This document shows positions 7,551 to 15,189 of a stretch of DNA of 64,000 bases, piece after piece (position 1 is the stretch's first letter; each line of letters opens with the position of its first letter). The stretch is from the NCBI RefSeq assembly GCF_023347535.1, contig NZ_CP094473.1, positions 682,001-746,000 on the forward strand, written 5' to 3'. A program made the position numbers and the translations under genes. Below the pieces are notes generated by a model. The model worked only from the letters and a program-made list of their open reading frames with translations, did no database searches and was not told the origin of the DNA. The stretch comes from Faecalibacterium sp. HTF-F (GTDB lineage Bacteria > Bacillota > Clostridia > Oscillospirales > Ruminococcaceae).

Positions 7551-7610
7551 TTTTGATTTGAAGCAAGACGGCTCCGTTTTTTAAAAGAGAGCGGGGCCGG
7601 GAGGAGCAGC

Positions 7611-9602
7611 ATGGCAAAAAAACAGGAATATGGCAACGAGAGCATCACTTCTCTGAAAGGTGCCGACCGTGTGCGCAAGCGCCCGGCCGTCATCTTTGGT
7701 TCGGACGGCGTGGAGGGCTGTGCCCACTCCATCTTTGAGATCGTCTCCAACTCCATCGATGAAGCCCGCGACGGCCACGGCGACACCATCAACGTCACCC
7801 GCTGCAAGGACGGTAGCGTCATCGTGGAGGACTTTGGCCGCGGCATGCCTGTGGACTGGAACAACGGCGAGGGCCGCTACAACTGGGAGCTGCTGTTCTG
7901 TGAGATGTATGCAGGCGGCAAGTACGGCGAAGGCGAGGATAACTATGAGTTCAGCCTTGGCCTGAACGGTCTGGGCCTGTGTGCTACCCAGTATGCTTCT
8001 GCGTGGATGACGGCGGATATCTACCGTGACGGCTGCCACTATCACCTTGATTTTAAAAAGGGCGAGAACGTGGGCGGCCTGCACAAAGAGGAATACAAGG
8101 GCCGCCGCACCGGCAGCATCATCCACTGGAAGCCGGACGATGAGGTGTTCACCGACATCGATGTGCCCGGCAGCTACTATAAGGATGTGCTGCGCCGTCA
8201 GGCCGTGGTCAATGCAGGGCTTACCCTCAACTTTACCGATGAAAAGGAAAAAGACCCTGCCACCGGCAAGCCCTGGAAGGAGAGCTGGTGCTACCAGAAC
8301 GGCATTGCGGACTATGTGGCCGAAACCGCCGGGGAGGATACCCTGACCCCGGTGTTCAGCTGCGAGAGCGAGGCTGTGGGCCGGGACCGCGAGGACCAGC
8401 CGGACTACAAGGTGCGCATGAGCGCAGCCTTCTGCTTTTCCAATAAGGTGCAGCTGCTGGAATATTACCACAACTCCTCCTGGCTGGAACACGGCGGAAG
8501 CCCGGAGCATGCGGTGCGCACCGCCTTTGTCTACCAGATCAACAAGTACCTGAAGGAAAAGAATCTGTACAAAAAGGGCGAGAGCGCCATCAGCTTTCAG
8601 GACGTGCAGGATTGTCTGGTGTATGTGTCCTCCAGCTTTTCCACCCGCACCAGCTACGAGAACCAGACCAAAAAGGCCATCACCAACAAATTCGTCTCGC
8701 AGGCCATGACCGACTTCCTCAAGCATTATCTGGAAGTGTATTTTCTGGAAAAACCGGAGGAGGCCCAGAAGATCTGCCAGCAGGTGCTGGTGAACAAACA
8801 AAGCCGCGAACATGCTGAAAAAACGCGCCAGAGCATCAAAAAAACACTGTCCACCCAGATCGACCTTGCCAACCGGGTGCAGAAGTTCGTGGACTGCCGC
8901 ACCAAGGACGCCTCCCGCCGGGAGCTGTACATCGTGGAGGGCGATTCCGCTATGGGTGCGGTCAAATCCAGCCGGGACAGCGAGTATCAGGCCATCATGC
9001 CCATCCGCGGCAAGATCCTGAACTGCCTGAAGGCGGACTATGCCCGCATCTTCAAGTCGGACGTTATCGTGGATCTCATCAAGGTGATGGGCTGCGGCGT
9101 GGAGCTGGGCGGCAAGCACAACAAGGAGCTGGCGACCTTTAACCTCGACAACCTGCGGTTCAATAAGATCGTCATTTGTACCGATGCCGACGTGGACGGC
9201 TACCAGATCCGCACGCTGGTGCTCACCATGCTCTACCGCTTGACGCCGACCCTGATCGAGAAGGGCTATGTGTATATCGCCGAGTCGCCTTTGTACGAGA
9301 TCACCACGAAGGAACGCACCTATTTTGCCTATACCGAACCGGAAAAGGCCGCTTTTCTGGAAGAGATCGGAGAGAAAAAATATACCATCCAGCGCTCCAA
9401 AGGTCTGGGCGAGAACGACCCCGAGATGATGTGGCTGACCACCATGAACCCGGAAAGCCGCCGCCTTATTAAAGTGATGCCCACCGATGTGGTGCAGACC
9501 GCGCAGGTGTTCGACATCCTGCTGGGTGATAACCTTGCAGGCCGCAAGGAACACATTGCGCAGCACGGCGCAGAGTATCTGGACGATCTGGATGTGAGCT
9601 GA
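7611..9602 (+). CDS. Type IIA DNA topoisomerase B subunit, divergent GyrB/ParE paralogue
   Basis: This 663-aa protein has the GHKL ATPase domain (EIVSNSIDEA about 43-52; DFGRGMP near 80, where most GyrB have DNGRGIP; SLGLNGLG near 120, where GLHGVG is usual), a transducer domain, and a TOPRIM domain (YIVEGDSAMG about 440; TDADVDGYQIRT about 525). It supplies ATP-driven strand passage in an A2B2 complex with the product of 9895-12144. The deviations mark a paralogue distinct from the housekeeping gyrase, probably topoisomerase IV-like. The ATG at 7611 follows GGGAGGAGC. The two subunit genes are separated by a repeat element instead of being tightly linked. Confidence 0.88.
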   Translation: MAKKQEYGNESITSLKGADRVRKRPAVIFGSDGVEGCAHSIFEIVSNSIDEARDGHGDTINVTRCKDGSVIVEDFGRGMPVDWNNGEGRYNWELLFCEMYAGGKYGEGEDNYEFSLGLNGLGLCATQYASAWMTADIYRDGCHYHLDFKKGENVGGLHKEEYKGRRTGSIIHWKPDDEVFTDIDVPGSYYKDVLRRQAVVNAGLTLNFTDEKEKDPATGKPWKESWCYQNGIADYVAETAGEDTLTPVFSCESEAVGRDREDQPDYKVRMSAAFCFSNKVQLLEYYHNSSWLEHGGSPEHAVRTAFVYQINKYLKEKNLYKKGESAISFQDVQDCLVYVSSSFSTRTSYENQTKKAITNKFVSQAMTDFLKHYLEVYFLEKPEEAQKICQQVLVNKQSREHAEKTRQSIKKTLSTQIDLANRVQKFVDCRTKDASRRELYIVEGDSAMGAVKSSRDSEYQAIMPIRGKILNCLKADYARIFKSDVIVDLIKVMGCGVELGGKHNKELATFNLDNLRFNKIVICTDADVDGYQIRTLVLTMLYRLTPTLIEKGYVYIAESPLYEITTKERTYFAYTEPEKAAFLEEIGEKKYTIQRSKGLGENDPEMMWLTTMNPESRRLIKVMPTDVVQTAQVFDILLGDNLAGRKEHIAQHGAEYLDDLDVS

Positions 9603-9663
9603 TGATTTTAAATTGCCTCCGCTTGCGCTCTGGCAATGACAGAGGTAACGTTATTTTAATTTG

Positions 9664-9699
9664 GTGATTTGTCGCAGCCTGCGGGCTGCTCCAAATCAC
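9664..9699. repeat. 36-nt palindrome, TGCG centre (unit 1)
   Basis: 16-nt arms pair except for a 2x2 internal mismatch; the same mismatch (TC opposite TC) recurs in unit 7 at 37297-37330. Confidence 0.7.
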
Positions 9700-9783
9700 G
9701 TTTTCACGAAGAAGGCCCCAACGGGTCACGGCATTTTAAGGGAAAAATGCAGAAAACCGGAACGGCTCCATCGGTGAAAGAGT

Positions 9784-9815
9784 AGCTCAGGATGGCCCGC
9801 AGGCCATCCTGAGCT
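9784..9815. repeat. 32-nt perfect palindrome, CGCA centre (unit 2)
   Basis: 14-bp perfect arms (AGCTCAGGATGGCC and complement) around CGCA; two further bases pair at the ends if a G-U pair is allowed. Confidence 0.75.
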
Positions 9816-9894
9816 GCAAAAATAAAAAATATTTTCCGCTGAATATGGGCAGAGCGAGAGCGGCGCCCATTTAAAATCGTCAAGAGGTTAGAAG

Positions 9895-12144
9895 ATGCCT
9901 AGAAAATCGACCAAGAAAAGTTTAAAGCCGGTGCGCCCGCAGCTGGGCGACGGCGTTGAAATTCTGAACGCAGGCAGCGTGCTGGAGGACCCCATCACCC
10001 GCACGCTGGAAACCAACTATATGCCCTACGCCATGAGCGTCATCGTCAGCCGCGCACTGCCAGAAATCGACGGCTTCAAACCGGCGCACCGCAAGCTGCT
10101 GTACACCATGTACGAGATGGGCCTGCTCAAGGGCGCACGCACCAAGTCTGCCAACATCGTGGGCAGCACCATGCACCTGAACCCCCACGGCGATGCCGCC
10201 ATCTACGACACCATGGTGCGCATGGGCCGCGGCAACGAGAGCCTGCTGGTGCCCTTTGTGGACAGCAAGGGCAACTTCGGCAAGGCCTACAGCCGGGATA
10301 TGTCCTGCGCTGCTGCCCGTTACACCGAGGCAAAGCTCGAGGGTGTGTGCGAGGAGCTGTTCCGGGATATCGACAAGGAGACCGTGGACTTTGTGCCCAA
10401 TTACGACAGCACCACCACCGAGCCTACCCTGCTGCCGGTCACATTCCCCACCATTCTGGCCAACAACACGCTGGGCATCGCGGTGGGCATGGCCTGCAAC
10501 ATCTGCTCCTTCAATCTGGCAGAGCTGTGCGCCACCACCGTGGCTTTGATGAAGGATGAAAAGCACGACATCTCCACCACCATGCCCGCCCCGGACTTTG
10601 TGGGCGGCGGTCAGATCTTGTACGATGAAGCGCAGATGCGTGAAATTTACGAGAACGGCCGCGGCAGCGTGAAGGTACGCGCCCGCTACAACGTGGTGCC
10701 CGGCGAAAACATGATCGAGGTCACCCAGATCCCGCCCACCACCACGGTGGAGGCCATTATGGACAAGATCGCAGAGCTGGTCAAGACCGGCAAGGTCAAG
10801 GAGATCAGCGACATGCGCGATGAGACCGACCTGAACGGCCTGAAGCTGACGCTGGACCTCAAGCGCGGCGTGGATGCCGACAAGCTGATGGCGAAGCTGT
10901 TCAAGGCCACCCCGCTGGAGGACAGCTTCAGCGCAAACTTCAACATTCTGGTGTCCGGTCAGCCCCGGGTCATGGGTGTGCGGGAAATTTTGAAGGAGTG
11001 GACGGCCTTCCGCGTGGAGTGCGTGCGCCGCCGCACCTATTATGACCTGCACGGCAAGGAAAAGCGCCTGCACCTGCTGCAGGGTCTTGCCGCCATCCTG
11101 CTGGATATCGACAAGGCAATCAAAATTATCCGTACCACCGAGGAAGAGACCGAGGTGGTGCCCAACCTGATGATCGGCTTTGGCATCGACGAGGTGCAGG
11201 CGGACTATGTGGCGGAGATCAAGCTGCGCCATCTGAACCGGGAATACATCCTCAAGCGCACCGGCGAGATCGAACAGCTGGAAAAGGACATCGCCGACCT
11301 GAACGATGTGCTGGCAAAGCCCGCCCGCATCCGCCGCATCATCATCAATGAACTGAACGATGTAGCGAAAAAATACGGCCAGCCCCGCCGCAGCGAGATT
11401 TTGTACGACCTGCCGGAGGAGGACGGCTCTGCCGAGGAGGAGGCTGTGCCGGATTATCCCGTAACCGTGTTCTTTACCCGGGAGGGCTACTTTAAAAAGA
11501 TCCCGCCCCAGAGCCTGCGCACCGCCGGTGCCCACAAGCTGAAAGAGGGAGACGAGATCATCCAGCAGGTAGAGACCCGCAACAATGTGGAGGCGCTGTT
11601 CTTTACCGACAAGCAGCAGGTGTACAAGGTGCGTCTGGCTGAGCTGGAGGACGGCAAGGTGGCCCAGATGGGCATTTTCATCCCGGGCCGTCTGGGCATG
11701 GACGAGGGCGAAAATGTGCTGTGCATGGTCATCACCGGCGATTACAGCGGCTTTATGCTGTTCTTCTTTGCCAGCGGCAAGTGCGCGAAAATTCCCCTCA
11801 GCTCCTACGCCACCAAGCAGAACCGCCGCAAGCTGCTGAAGGCCTACTGCGACAAGGAGCCGCTGGCAACACTGCTGTTCCTGCCGGAGGAAACCGAGCT
11901 TGCCATCCGCACCAGTGCCAGCCGGATGCTGCTGGTGGGCACGGCGCAGATCGCCGCAAAGACCACCCGCGACAGTCAGGGCGTGGCGGTGGTCACTCTG
12001 AAAAAGAACCAGACCATCGCTTCGGTGGTGCCGGCGGACACGCTGGAGCTGGCGAACCCCCACCGCTACCGGGTGCGCAGCCTGCCCGCCACCGGTGCGC
12101 TGCTCCGCGCGGAGGACGAGGGCGAGCAGATGAGCCTGCTGTAA
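9895..12144 (+). CDS. Type IIA DNA topoisomerase A subunit, divergent GyrA/ParC paralogue
   Basis: This 749-aa protein has the breakage-reunion domain (about 35-500): NPHGDAAIYDTMVRM near 96-110, GNFGKAYSRD, and the active-site tyrosine in AARYTEAKL (Tyr143). A coiled-coil hinge (about 430-480) and a C-terminal beta-propeller region (about 520-735) follow. The gyrase-specific GyrA-box (QRRGGKG) is not visible, which points to decatenation/relaxation rather than negative supercoiling. The partner B subunit is at 7611-9602, 292 bp upstream. The ATG at 9895 follows AAGAGGTTAGAAG. Confidence 0.88.
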   Translation: MPRKSTKKSLKPVRPQLGDGVEILNAGSVLEDPITRTLETNYMPYAMSVIVSRALPEIDGFKPAHRKLLYTMYEMGLLKGARTKSANIVGSTMHLNPHGDAAIYDTMVRMGRGNESLLVPFVDSKGNFGKAYSRDMSCAAARYTEAKLEGVCEELFRDIDKETVDFVPNYDSTTTEPTLLPVTFPTILANNTLGIAVGMACNICSFNLAELCATTVALMKDEKHDISTTMPAPDFVGGGQILYDEAQMREIYENGRGSVKVRARYNVVPGENMIEVTQIPPTTTVEAIMDKIAELVKTGKVKEISDMRDETDLNGLKLTLDLKRGVDADKLMAKLFKATPLEDSFSANFNILVSGQPRVMGVREILKEWTAFRVECVRRRTYYDLHGKEKRLHLLQGLAAILLDIDKAIKIIRTTEEETEVVPNLMIGFGIDEVQADYVAEIKLRHLNREYILKRTGEIEQLEKDIADLNDVLAKPARIRRIIINELNDVAKKYGQPRRSEILYDLPEEDGSAEEEAVPDYPVTVFFTREGYFKKIPPQSLRTAGAHKLKEGDEIIQQVETRNNVEALFFTDKQQVYKVRLAELEDGKVAQMGIFIPGRLGMDEGENVLCMVITGDYSGFMLFFFASGKCAKIPLSSYATKQNRRKLLKAYCDKEPLATLLFLPEETELAIRTSASRMLLVGTAQIAAKTTRDSQGVAVVTLKKNQTIASVVPADTLELANPHRYRVRSLPATGALLRAEDEGEQMSLL

Positions 12145-12211
12145 AACGTTTTTATTGCGAAATGGCTCCGCTTCGCTCTGCCATTCTCAGCGGAAGTTGA
12201 TTTTAAGGATT

Positions 12212-12247
12212 GCAAATTGGAAAAATCTGCGGATTTTTCCAATTTGC
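12212..12247. repeat. 36-nt perfect palindrome, TGCG centre (unit 3)
   Basis: 16-bp perfect arms (GCAAATTGGAAAAATC and complement) around TGCG. Confidence 0.8.
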
Positions 12248-12356
12248 CTTTTCACAAGAAAGGCCGCAACGGCAAACGGCATCTTGCTGCTGTTGGCTTG
12301 CAGCCGTTGTGCAGCGGAAAAATGCATTTTCCGGCAGCGACCCCTCCCGTGAAAAA

Positions 12357-12392
12357 GCAGCTCCGAAACGACCGCAGTCGTTTCGGAGCTGC
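12357..12392. repeat. 36-nt perfect palindrome, CGCA centre (unit 4)
   Basis: 16-bp perfect arms (GCAGCTCCGAAACGAC and complement) around CGCA. The arms have nothing in common with unit 3 beyond the outer GC and inner C-G pair. Confidence 0.8.
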
Positions 12393-12593
12393 AAATTATA
12401 AAAATAATTTTTCCGCTGATATTGCAACGGCGACGACTGCGGCCTGCGGCCGAAGCAGGGAGGAGCTGTTGGGGCCGTGGCCAGCAGGATGCAAGGCCCG
12501 CTCAAGGGCCGTAGCAGACGCTGGGTGCCACAACTCGTCCAGAGCGAAGCGGAGACAATTTTAAATCGTTTCGATATAAAAGAGGAAACTGCA

Positions 12594-13079
12594 ATGCAAA
12601 ACATCGACCTGATCTGTGTGGGCAAGCTGAATGCCAAATATTTCGCCGAGGGCGTAGCCGAGTACCAGAAGCGCCTTGCCGCCTTTGCATCCTTCCGCAT
12701 CATCGAACTGCCGGAAGAGAAGATCGAAGAGAAAAACGCTTCCGATGCCGTGGTAAAAAAGGCACTGGACAAGGAGGGCAAGGCCATCCTGTCCAACGTG
12801 CGCAAGGGTGCTGCCATCGTGGCCATGTGCATCGAGGGCAGGCAGATCTCCTCCGACGAGCTGGCGCAGTTCCTTGCGGACCGCGCGAACAGCGGGGCAG
12901 GGGATGTGGCCTTTGTGATCGGCTCGTCCCACGGCCTGTCCGATGAGGTGAAAAAGGCGGCGGCCCTCAAATTCAGCATGGGCCGCATTACCATGCCCCA
13001 CCAGCTGGCCCGCCTTGTGCTGACGGAACAGATCTACCGTGCCTGCACCATCAATGCAGGAATGAAATACCATAAATAA
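12594..13079 (+). CDS. rlmH: 23S rRNA (pseudouridine1915-N3)-methyltransferase RlmH
   Basis: This 161-aa SPOUT-class methyltransferase methylates pseudouridine 1915 in helix 69 of 23S rRNA on the assembled 70S ribosome, using S-adenosylmethionine. It shows the family start (IDLICVGKLN), the C-terminal knot motif FVIGSSHGLSDEV (about 107-119) and the conserved end RLVLTEQIYRACTI. Length is normal. The ATG at 12594 is preceded by AGAGGAAACTGCA. It follows a repeat element and is closed by a terminator at 13085. Confidence 0.95.
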   Translation: MQNIDLICVGKLNAKYFAEGVAEYQKRLAAFASFRIIELPEEKIEEKNASDAVVKKALDKEGKAILSNVRKGAAIVAMCIEGRQISSDELAQFLADRANSGAGDVAFVIGSSHGLSDEVKKAAALKFSMGRITMPHQLARLVLTEQIYRACTINAGMKYHK

Positions 13080-13084
13080 GAGCA

Positions 13085-13118
13085 AAAACCGGTCTGTTCC
13101 CCCAAGCAGGCCGGTTTT
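13085..13118 (+). terminator. Terminator between rlmH and glyS
   Basis: AAAACCGG pairs with CCGGTTTT, extended by four further pairs including one G-U; T run follows. Confidence 0.75.
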
Positions 13119-13122
13119 CGGC

Positions 13123-13151
13123 TTTACAAGCGGCGCAAAACATGGTACAGT
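13123..13151 (+). promoter_or_regulatory. Promoter of glycyl-tRNA synthetase gene
   Basis: TTTACA, 17-nt spacer, TACAGT. The 110-nt leader that follows has no T-box signature (no TGGNACCGCG). Confidence 0.5.
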
Positions 13152-13261
13152 AAAGATACTGTGCTTTCCCTTTGAAAAGCACGCCCGGCAGTGGGGAAAG
13201 CTGCCGGAACGATACAACAACGACACGGCAAACCAGCCGCGGACGGAAAGGATGTACTACA

Positions 13262-14683
13262 ATGGAACAGAGCGAAAAGACCCTTGATATGATCGTCAAT
13301 CTCTGCAAGAACCGTGGTTATGTGTTCCCCGGTTCCGAGATCTACGGCGGTCTGGCCAACAGCTGGGACTACGGCCCGCTGGGTGTCGAATTCAAGAACA
13401 ATGTCAAAAAGGCATGGCTGAAGAAATTCGTGCAGGAGAGCCCCTATAATGTGGGTCTGGATGCGGCCATCATCATGAACCCCCAGACCTGGGTGACCAC
13501 CGGCCATGTGTCCAGCTTCTCGGACCCCCTGCTGGACTGCCGCGCCTGCAAGGCACGCCACCGCGCCGACAAGCTGATCGGTGAAGAGCACCCCGAGGTG
13601 AATGTGGATGCCATGAGCTTTGACGAGATGGATGCCTTCATCGCAGAGCATGAGGACATCGTCTGCCCCGTCTGCGGCAAGCATGACTTCACCCCCATCC
13701 GCAAGTTCAACCTGATGTTCAAGACTGCCATCGGTGTTACCGAGGACAGCTCTTCCACCTGCTATCTGCGTCCCGAGACCGCACAGGGCATCTTTGTCAA
13801 CTTTGCCAACATCCAGCGCACCACCCGCCGCAAGCTGCCCTTCGGCGTGTGTCAGGTGGGTAAGGCCTTCCGCAATGAGATCACCCCGGGCAACTTCACC
13901 TTCCGCACCCGCGAGTTCGAGCAGATGGAGTGCGAGTTCTTCTGCAAGCCCGGCACCGATCTGGAATGGTTCGCTTACTGGAAGGACTACTGCGAGAACT
14001 GGCTGCTGAGCCTTGGCATCAAGAAGGAGCATCTGCGCCTGCGTGACCACGAGCCTGCAGAGCTGGCTTTCTACAGCCGCGCTACCACCGATATCGAGTA
14101 CGCCTTCCCGTTCACCGACTGGGGTGAGCTGTGGGGCATTGCAGACCGTACCAACTACGACCTGACCCGCCATCAGGAGGCTTCCGGCAAGAGTCTGGAG
14201 TACTTCGACAGCGAGACCAACGAGCACTACATCCCCTACGTCATCGAGCCCTCTCTGGGCTGCGACCGTGTGGCGCTGGCCTTCCTGTGCGAGGCCTACG
14301 ACGAGGAGCACCTGACCGACAGCAAGGGCAAGGAGGATATCCGCACCGTGCTGCATCTGCATCCGGCTCTGGCTCCCTACAAGTGCGCCGTGCTGCCCCT
14401 GAGCAAGAAGCTGGGCGAGAAGGCCATGGAAATCCGCAACGAGCTGAGCAAGTACTTCATGGTGGATTACGACGATACCGGTTCCATCGGCAAGCGTTAC
14501 CGTCGCGAGGACGAGATCGGCACCCCGTACTGCATCACCGTGGACTTTGATACCGTGGGCGACGAGGCCAAGGGCATTGCTGCCGACAACTGCGTCACCG
14601 TCCGTGACCGCGACACCATGGAGCAGGTGCGTATGCCCATCTCTGAGCTGAAAGCTTATATCGAGAGCAAGATCGAGTTCTGA
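13262..14683 (+). CDS. glyQS: Glycine--tRNA ligase, single-chain type
   Basis: This 473-aa class II synthetase is the alpha2 type found in many Firmicutes and eukaryotes. It shows [15 protein letters not shown] near the start, [12 protein letters not shown] (motif 2 region, about 170), [14 protein letters not shown] (motif 3, about 320-333) and a C-terminal anticodon-binding domain with [15 protein letters not shown]. It charges tRNA-Gly with glycine. The CPVCGKH motif near 135 may bind zinc with the earlier CRACKARH. The ATG at 13262 is preceded by GGAAAGGATG. It is monocistronic. Confidence 0.95.
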   Translation: MEQSEKTLDMIVNLCKNRGYVFPGSEIYGGLANSWDYGPLGVEFKNNVKKAWLKKFVQESPYNVGLDAAIIMNPQTWVTTGHVSSFSDPLLDCRACKARHRADKLIGEEHPEVNVDAMSFDEMDAFIAEHEDIVCPVCGKHDFTPIRKFNLMFKTAIGVTEDSSSTCYLRPETAQGIFVNFANIQRTTRRKLPFGVCQVGKAFRNEITPGNFTFRTREFEQMECEFFCKPGTDLEWFAYWKDYCENWLLSLGIKKEHLRLRDHEPAELAFYSRATTDIEYAFPFTDWGELWGIADRTNYDLTRHQEASGKSLEYFDSETNEHYIPYVIEPSLGCDRVALAFLCEAYDEEHLTDSKGKEDIRTVLHLHPALAPYKCAVLPLSKKLGEKAMEIRNELSKYFMVDYDDTGSIGKRYRREDEIGTPYCITVDFDTVGDEAKGIAADNCVTVRDRDTMEQVRMPISELKAYIESKIEF

Positions 14684-14711
14684 GAAAAATTCGCTTTCAG
14701 GCGATAAAAAA

Positions 14712-14742
14712 CAGCCCCGCCGTTGCAATTTCGGCGGGGCTG
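14712..14742 (-). terminator. Terminator with minus-strand T run, at the end of the toxin transcript
   Basis: An 11-bp perfect GC stem (CAGCCCCGCCG and complement) with a 9-nt loop. The T run lies on the minus-strand side (GTTTTTTATC), so it stops leftward transcription; it may also stop glyS less well. The loop holds the -35 box of a plus-strand promoter. Confidence 0.7.
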
Positions 14743-14751
14743 TGCTATAAT
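14723..14751 (+). promoter_or_regulatory. Promoter of candidate antitoxin RNA
   Basis: TTGCAA (in the terminator loop), 17-nt spacer, perfect TATAAT at 14746-14751. It faces the toxin gene. Confidence 0.65.
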
Positions 14752-14757
14752 ACAAAT

Positions 14758-14852
14758 AAAGAAAGTGCTGTCTGGCAAACGGTCAGTACCTTTCCGGCGC
14801 GATAATCAAAAGATGACCGCTCAGGTTTGGACGCTGAGGGCGGTCATTTTTT
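14758..14852 (+). ncRNA. Candidate antisense antitoxin RNA
   Basis: From the promoter at 14723-14751 a transcript of about 95 nt would run to the hairpin at 14813-14847, which is followed by TTTTTT. It contains no credible reading frame. Its whole length is antisense to the 3' part of the convergent toxin mRNA and covers the last codons of the toxin gene. This is the layout of type I antitoxins such as RatA or SR4 of Bacillus. Ends are predicted, not measured. Confidence 0.6.
14813..14847 (+). terminator. Terminator of candidate antitoxin RNA
   Basis: ATGACCG (14813-14819) pairs with CGGTCAT (14841-14847) and CTCAG pairs with CTGAG, with a small bulge; a TTTTTT run follows on plus. Confidence 0.7.
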
Positions 14853-14942
14853 GTTATTGAAGATCTTCCACGCGATATCGAAAATGCCAAAGCTCACGGT
14901 TGCAAGCAATGTGAGCAGAGCTAGAGTTTCTAAAAGCGTCAT
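14844..14942 (-). CDS. Small hydrophobic peptide, holin-like type I toxin candidate
   Basis: This 32-aa peptide reads MTLLETLALLTLLATVSF, continues GIFDIAWKIF and ends NNKK: a short start with Glu5, one membrane segment (about 3-26) and a basic end. This is the pattern of the putative holin-like toxin family (TxpA/BsrG type) that depolarises or disturbs the membrane. GGGGGTG lies 8 nt upstream of the ATG. The mRNA has its own promoter at 15060-15088, a 110-nt leader, and overlaps an antisense RNA. Many annotations would miss it because of its size. The alternative is a small membrane protein that is not toxic. Confidence 0.65.
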   Translation of the reverse strand: MTLLETLALLTLLATVSFGIFDIAWKIFNNKK

Positions 14943-15059
14943 GAAGCATCACCCCCTTCGCTGCAAAGCGTCGGGGTACGACAAAAATGTTCGCCTTCCC
15001 GACGCAGGGCCGAAAAGGCATAGACCGCCTGCCGTATGTAGACAGCACTCTCAAAAGAC

Positions 15060-15088
15060 AGTATAACAGACGTTTCCTGCTTTTTCAA
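15060..15088 (-). promoter_or_regulatory. Promoter of the toxin candidate
   Basis: On the minus strand TTGAAA, exactly 17 nt, TATACT. The transcript would start near 15053. Confidence 0.65.
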
Positions 15089-15116
15089 CAGTAGGAGGTG
15101 TCTGTTTTCTTTTTAC

Positions 15117-15145
15117 TGGACAGAACGGCTTGTACCGGGTATACT
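15117..15145 (+). promoter_or_regulatory. Promoter of the aminopeptidase gene
   Basis: TGGACA, 17-nt spacer, TATACT, 45 nt before the start codon. Confidence 0.6.
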
Positions 15146-15189
15146 GAAAAACAGAAAAACATGATTTCTACACCGCAGGAGGTTCTACC

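Larger units (their letters stand above)
9604..9880 (+). repeat. MITE-like element copy A, with two TGCG/CGCA palindromes
   Basis: This non-coding segment starts two bases after the topoisomerase B stop. Its ends are inverted repeats (ATTTTAAATTGCCTCCGCTT at the left; the complement of a related sequence ending ATTTAAAATCGT at the right). Inside are palindromes at 9664-9699 (TGCG centre) and 9784-9815 (CGCA centre), pointing towards each other, with TTTTCACGAAGAAGGCC after the first. Related copies are at 12147, 30431, 33176 and 37125. Confidence 0.7.
12147..12570 (+). repeat. MITE-like element copy B, longest form
   Basis: It begins 2 bp after the topoisomerase A stop and ends 24 bp before rlmH. 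It has two perfect 36-nt palindromes (12212-12247, TGCG; 12357-12392, CGCA), TTTTCACAAGAAAGGCC after the first, CCCGTGAAAAAG before the second, and terminal inverted repeats with a CTCCGCTTCGCTCTG core. The right-hand module (about 12405-12570) matches 37125-37290 in inverse orientation at an estimated 85 percent. Confidence 0.7.

Noticed and set aside
7366..7584. 72-codon frame upstream of the topoisomerase B gene
   Set aside because: It spans the promoter and leader hairpin, and its start has no RBS, so it is probably leader sequence.
7581..9566. Long minus-strand open frame opposite the topoisomerase B gene
   Set aside because: It is a GC-codon shadow: no RBS, His/Gly/Leu-rich composition and no recognisable domain, while the plus-strand frame has clear GHKL and TOPRIM motifs. 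Similar long antisense frames opposite the topoisomerase A gene, glyQS, infB, valS and polA were rejected for the same reason.
12217..12564. Apparent protein with a homologue in the minus strand at 37090-37338
   Set aside because: The shared translated segment comes from two copies of the non-coding repeat element in opposite orientation; neither has a start with an RBS.
14854..15054. 66-codon minus-strand frame overlapping the toxin leader
   Set aside because: It has no RBS and a basic, Cys/Pro-rich composition; the 32-codon frame beside it has an RBS, a membrane segment and regulatory context.
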